A stretch of DNA of 64,000 nucleotides. Origin: a virus. Every line of letters starts with the position of its first letter. Within the stretch, counting starts at the first letter, position 1. Below are positions 63,986 to 64,000 of this stretch, piece after piece. The notes beneath the pieces were generated by a model. It had not been told where the DNA came from, ran no database searches, and was given only the letters and a program-made list of their open reading frames with translations. The DNA is taken from IMG/VR virus record IMGVR_UViG_3300050821_005524, positions 1 through 64,000 of that record; one strand, given 5' to 3'. Made by a program: the position numbers and the translations under genes.

Positions 63986-64000
63986 ATGGGTGGCGGGTTT
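63986..64000 (+). CDS. Start of a further gene, cut by the window end
   Basis: ATG 63986 has GAGGAA nine bases upstream and reads MGGGF to the edge. The Gly-rich start would suit another collagen-like or fibre gene, but five codons cannot show this. Confidence 0.4.

Noticed and set aside
1-64000. Integrase, excisionase or lysogeny repressor
   Set aside because: No tyrosine or serine recombinase motifs were seen; the DNA-binding proteins found do not by themselves show lysogeny.
1-64000. PurZ-type adenylosuccinate synthetase that would prove a Z-genome
   Set aside because: No frame in the window shows its P-loop or family motifs.

Overview
The window is almost entirely one tailed double-stranded DNA phage genome, probably a short-tailed (podovirus-like) phage with an N4-gp56/P22-type capsid module. 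Genes are tightly packed with ATGA, TAATG or TAGTG overlaps. No host chromosomal flank, integrase, CRISPR array, rRNA or insertion sequence is visible. The DNA is GC-rich. A secreted cysteine protein at 1211-1600 resembles a family I know from Rhizobiales such as Bradyrhizobium and Methylobacterium, so an alphaproteobacterial host is my best inference. Structural genes run off both ends, and the far-right virion-like genes would join naturally to the collagen-like gene at the left edge. The window may therefore be most of a circularly permuted genome.

Layout. 1-3894 (+): a collagen-like protein, small exported proteins, a winged-helix regulator with its own promoter, and a membrane protein. 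3878-6877 (-): DUF551-like protein, large terminase, DnaQ-like exonuclease, small terminase. 6966-42344 (+), the late region: portal, sulfotransferase, three collagen-like proteins, an endonuclease VII-type HNH gene, a carbohydrate-modification cassette (glycosyltransferase/propeller fusion, two further putative glycosyltransferases, DUF4031, sugar C-methyltransferase), small virion proteins, scaffold, capsid, a second HNH gene, connectors, fibre genes, lysis genes (muramidase, holin candidates, NlpC/P60-like hydrolase), tail nozzle, receptor-binding candidates and three very large ejection-type proteins. 42469-59906 (-), the early region: primase-helicase, SNF2-like helicase, VRR-NUC/HNH fusion, Cas4-like Fe-S nuclease, dATP/dGTP diphosphohydrolase-like and deoxyribosyltransferase-like proteins, family A DNA polymerase, Gp88-like protein and many small proteins. 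Several of these are 27-36 residue membrane or cationic peptides.

59907-60665 holds no gene. It contains back-to-back promoters, an operator palindrome inside a promoter spacer, seven direct GGTTGYA repeats plus one inverted copy, and a 12-bp inverted repeat around an AT-rich stretch. It is the best candidate for the early control region and replication origin. 60666-64000 (+) carries a GIY-YIG nuclease, small proteins, a 400-base stretch with strong RNA-fold potential, and virion-type beta-rich proteins.

The most interesting system I see is the pairing of at least six threonine-rich collagen-like fibre proteins with an adjacent sulfotransferase, glycosyltransferases and a sugar C-methyltransferase. 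By analogy with glycosylated Bacillus BclA-type collagen filaments, the phage may build and chemically decorate its own surface fibres. This is inference from gene content and order.
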